Below, one piece after another: positions 24,673 to 26,299 of a stretch of DNA of 26,299 nucleotides (positions are counted from its first letter, which is position 1; each line of letters starts with the position of its first letter). The position numbers and the translations under genes were made by a program. Under the pieces are notes generated by a model. It had not been told where the DNA came from, searched no databases, and was given only the letters and a program-made list of their open reading frames with translations. This DNA comes from CAJQQY01 sp964352225 (GTDB lineage Bacteria; Bacteroidota; Bacteroidia; Chitinophagales; Saprospiraceae), in the NCBI GenBank assembly GCA_964352225.1, contig CAYGRM010000042.1:1-26299 (forward strand), read 5' to 3'.

Positions 24673-25287
24673 ATGGCAAATAGTTTTAATCCTTATTTTT
24701 ATAATCACGTATCACCTCAACCGAACGTTGGGTGTTGTTTTTCTTAAAAAAATAAAATCGGTAAATCAGTATTAACTTGTCGATTTTTAAGTAAGATTGA
24801 ACTTACCTTTTTTTCGCTGCTTCAACAAATAAGGAAGGTAGGTATTGACTAATTTTTGTCATTTTGGGGAAAAATTAAAAACCTGATTTTAGGAAAAAGA
24901 AGTGTTCTGAATTTTGTTTTTAAAGCGATTAAAATTGATCTAGGGAAGGACTACTTTTAGGAGGGAAAAAAACTGAGACTTCTATAATACGACACCTGTT
25001 CCGGGAGGCTCAGCGCGAGCAAAATTAAATTTTTACGAAATATTTTTTCTAAAACCCCAACAGCAAAAGCATGTTCCTGAATGGTTGATTAGTCAATGAT
25101 TCGGGAATTTTTGTTTGAAAAAAATTAATCCTTCCATATAAATTACTGTTAAAACTCGTCTTTTTGGAATTATTTTCATTTTTTAATGTTAAATTAATGT
25201 AAACTAATTGTAAATTTTACATAAAGCAACTCTCATAAGTTAAGAGTTAATAAAGAACATTATTGTAAATTTTAAAAATCACAGAAG
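24673..25287. other. Intergenic region upstream of two divergent genes
   Basis: These 615 bases separate the giant cargo gene (-) from the 162-residue membrane protein (+). No coding frame of note is present. A strong hairpin followed by T's lies at 25074-25112. A locally GC-richer patch (about 24998-25020, containing GCTCAGCGCGAGC) stands out from the AT-rich surroundings. Both promoters must lie here, but I find no exact consensus pair. Confidence 0.5.
25074..25112 (+). terminator. Orphan terminator-like hairpin
   Basis: TTCCTGAAT (25074-25082) pairs with ATTCGGGAA (25099-25107) through one G-T pair, and after one mismatch the stem continues for five pairs to a TTAG loop. Five T follow at 25108-25112. 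It is oriented for the plus strand, yet no plus-strand gene lies upstream, since the cargo gene runs the other way. Confidence 0.5.
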
Positions 25288-25776
25288 ATGGAAAAGAATA
25301 TTTTTAAGGAGAAACAGAAATTAAGAAGTATCGAAATCTTTGCGCTATTCTCTCTAGTTATTATAGGGACACTCTATCGGTTAGTAGCTGATTTGGTAGC
25401 TGGTAATAGTGTTTTTACTACAGCAACAATTACCATCGTAATTTTACTAATAGTTGGATTAACTATTTACTATATGCTAAAAATGGAATTAAAACTTTCG
25501 GTAAATGACAAACGCATCAAGTTCAAACTTAGCCCATGGCAAACTCATGCACAAAAAATAAATTGGGATGATGTTGAAAGTTACGAGATTATCGAAACCC
25601 CTCCTTTGGCACAATGGAGTGGAGGAAATATTTCATTTGGTCGAGAAAAAAAATATTCCTTCGCTGGAAGAAATGGCCTTCTCTTAACGACCAAGGAAGG
25701 AGAACAATATTTTCTTGGCTCTAGAAGATTAGGCGAATTAGAGAAAACGATTAAACGTATTTTTAGAAAAAAATAA
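25288..25776 (+). CDS. Two-helix membrane protein with PH-like cytoplasmic domain
   Basis: This is a 162-residue protein. Two hydrophobic helices at about 15-36 and 45-64 are separated by a short loop, and the chain then enters a soluble region of about 95 residues. That region alternates short strands (MELKLSVNDKRIKFKLSPW, then KINWDDVESYEIIE, then GLLLTTKEGEQYFLGSR) and ends with a helix (LGELEKTIKRIF). This order of strands and a final helix is the pattern of small bacterial PH-like domains on membrane proteins. I do not recognise a named family, and no enzymatic motif is present. It may be a scaffold or lipid-contact protein, but that is inference. The ATG at 25288 follows a long AT-rich leader. 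A mobile-element-like repeat begins 17 bases after its stop. Confidence 0.8.
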   Translation: MEKNIFKEKQKLRSIEIFALFSLVIIGTLYRLVADLVAGNSVFTTATITIVILLIVGLTIYYMLKMELKLSVNDKRIKFKLSPWQTHAQKINWDDVESYEIIETPPLAQWSGGNISFGREKKYSFAGRNGLLLTTKEGEQYFLGSRRLGELEKTIKRIFRKK

Positions 25777-25790
25777 ATCTTCCGCTCGCG

Positions 25791-25957
25791 TAAGAGGCTG
25801 TTTTGAAATGTGTGCTAAAATTTTTTATAGTGTATTTTTTTGCCAAATGAGGCTTTTTTGGAGGGGAATAGCCTTAGTTATTGCCCGAGAAAAAAACGAA
25901 ATGTGGTGAAAAAAGACGCATAAAAAAGTTAGCGACATAATTCAAAACAGTCTCTAA
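25791..25957. mobile_element. MITE-like non-autonomous element with TAA duplications
   Basis: A 161-base unit (25794-25954) is bounded by GAGGCTGTTTTGAA and, inverted, GAGACTGTTTTGAA (13 of 14 bases). It is flanked on both sides by TAA (25791-25793 and 25955-25957), as expected for a three-base target duplication. The inverted similarity continues imperfectly for about 50 bases on each side (shared ATGT, GCTAA, TTTTTTAT blocks). It encodes no protein. From memory, GAG-x-CTGTT ends and TNA duplications occur in some IS5-family groups, so a miniature derivative of such an element is likely; the family is not proven. Confidence 0.75.
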
Positions 25958-25970
25958 GGATTAAAGATAA

Positions 25971-26075
25971 AACCCTAAGCATGGTTCTCTTATAGGAGTA
26001 AAAGGTGATGGTAATTCTGGATTCTCATACGTTATTGGTTTTGATGGAAAATCACCCACCATTATTGATTATTGA
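25971..26075 (+). pseudogene. Possible 3' remnant of a protein gene
   Basis: The frame from AAC at 25971 to the TGA at 26073-26075 reads 34 codons of normal-looking composition (NPKHGSLIGVKGDGNSGF, then SYVIGFDGKSPTIIDY) but contains no start codon, and a stop precedes it at 25968. The small mobile element ends 14 bases upstream of that stop-bounded start. This could be the tail of a gene destroyed by insertion and decay, or chance. No family is recognised. Confidence 0.25.
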
Positions 26076-26227
26076 CCTAGATTAGTTGAATAAATTAAAT
26101 AATCGAGGTTTCTCCTTCAACAATAAAAGTACACCTGATACTTGTAGCTGTAGGATTTCGTCTTTTTTTACAAAATACAAACAACTGATAACCAGCGTTT
26201 TCCCCACTAGAATAATTACTTTTCTAG

Positions 26228-26265
26228 AAAAATCTGAGTCATTTAAAGTGGCTCAGATTTTTTTT
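26228..26265. terminator. Intrinsic terminator near right edge
   Basis: AAAAATCTGAG (26228-26238) pairs with CTCAGATTTTT (26252-26262), the stem gains inner pairs (TCA with TGG through a wobble), and a T-run extends to 26265. It suits the plus strand best but has A/T ends for both. The gene it serves is not clear; it may belong to a gene entering from the right or to the decayed region at its left. Confidence 0.75.
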
Positions 26266-26299
26266 GGAAAATGAAATGGTCATCTCAACATGATTAAAC

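Larger units (their letters stand above)
25777..26299. other. Gene-free right end of window
   Basis: No intact gene is seen after 25776. The stretch holds the MITE-like element, the possible coding remnant, and a terminator. A 62-codon frame from TTG at 26086 is not believable because its last 15 codons are the terminator hairpin. Bases 26076-26227 show nothing I can name. Confidence 0.6.

Noticed and set aside
24672..24708. The upstream ATG at 24708 as start of the giant cargo gene
   Set aside because: It would add MIIKIRIKTICH in front of a good signal peptide; the ATG at 24672 places the signal peptide at the N terminus.
26086..26274. 62-codon frame near the right edge
   Set aside because: It starts with TTG and its C-terminal part is the stem and T-run of a terminator.

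Overview
The window is an AT-rich chromosomal segment from a draft genome or metagenome bin of a Bacteroidota bacterium, most likely of the Saprospiraceae or a close relative. The main evidence is a 2.2-kilo-residue secreted protein ending in a type B type IX secretion (gliding-motility) C-terminal domain. A DUF2911 protein, a DUF885 lipoprotein peptidase, the almost complete lack of Shine-Dalgarno sequences and TAnnTTTG promoter boxes agree with it. Two runs of ten N (5774-5783 and 8502-8511) are scaffold gaps, and the second one breaks a gene.

Layout. 83-4208 (+): a DUF885 lipoprotein peptidase, a small membrane-anchored zinc-finger protein, a 43-residue membrane miniprotein and a sodium:solute symporter. 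4265-5107 (-): a periplasmic DUF2911 protein. 5108-5928: a gene-free stretch with a plausible promoter, a folded transcript and a strong terminator (candidate small RNA), then a palindromic repeat holding an assembly gap. 5929-11436: a complete type I export apparatus in divergent arrangement, with a TolC-like outer-membrane channel on the minus strand facing a C39-peptidase ABC exporter and a HlyD adaptor on the plus strand. No leader-peptide substrate is visible nearby. 11488-13149 (+): a PA/M28 zinc peptidase lipoprotein. 13270-14373 (-): a membrane fatty-acid desaturase. 14776-16179 (+): the RNA ligase RtcB, starting with TTG. 16342-17777 (+): two unrecognised envelope proteins. 17989-24672 (-): the giant PKD/Ig-type type IX secretion cargo. 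25288-25776 (+): a two-helix membrane protein with a cytoplasmic beta-rich domain. 25777-26299: a 161-bp non-autonomous transposon-like element with TAA target duplications, a possible gene remnant and a terminator.

Most genes are single units separated by good hairpin terminators (4212, 5686, 5852, 16199, 17893, 26228). The clear transcription units are miniprotein-symporter and ABC-HlyD, the latter possibly continuing into the M28 peptidase. The functional theme is envelope and export: lipoprotein peptidases, a peptide exporter, a type IX cargo, and lipid desaturation. The least explained parts are non-coding: the candidate RNA at about 5458-5719, a palindromic repeat family shared by 5803-5846 and 13152-13267 (42 of 44 bases identical), a double-hairpin element at 1837-1939, and the small mobile element at 25794-25954.
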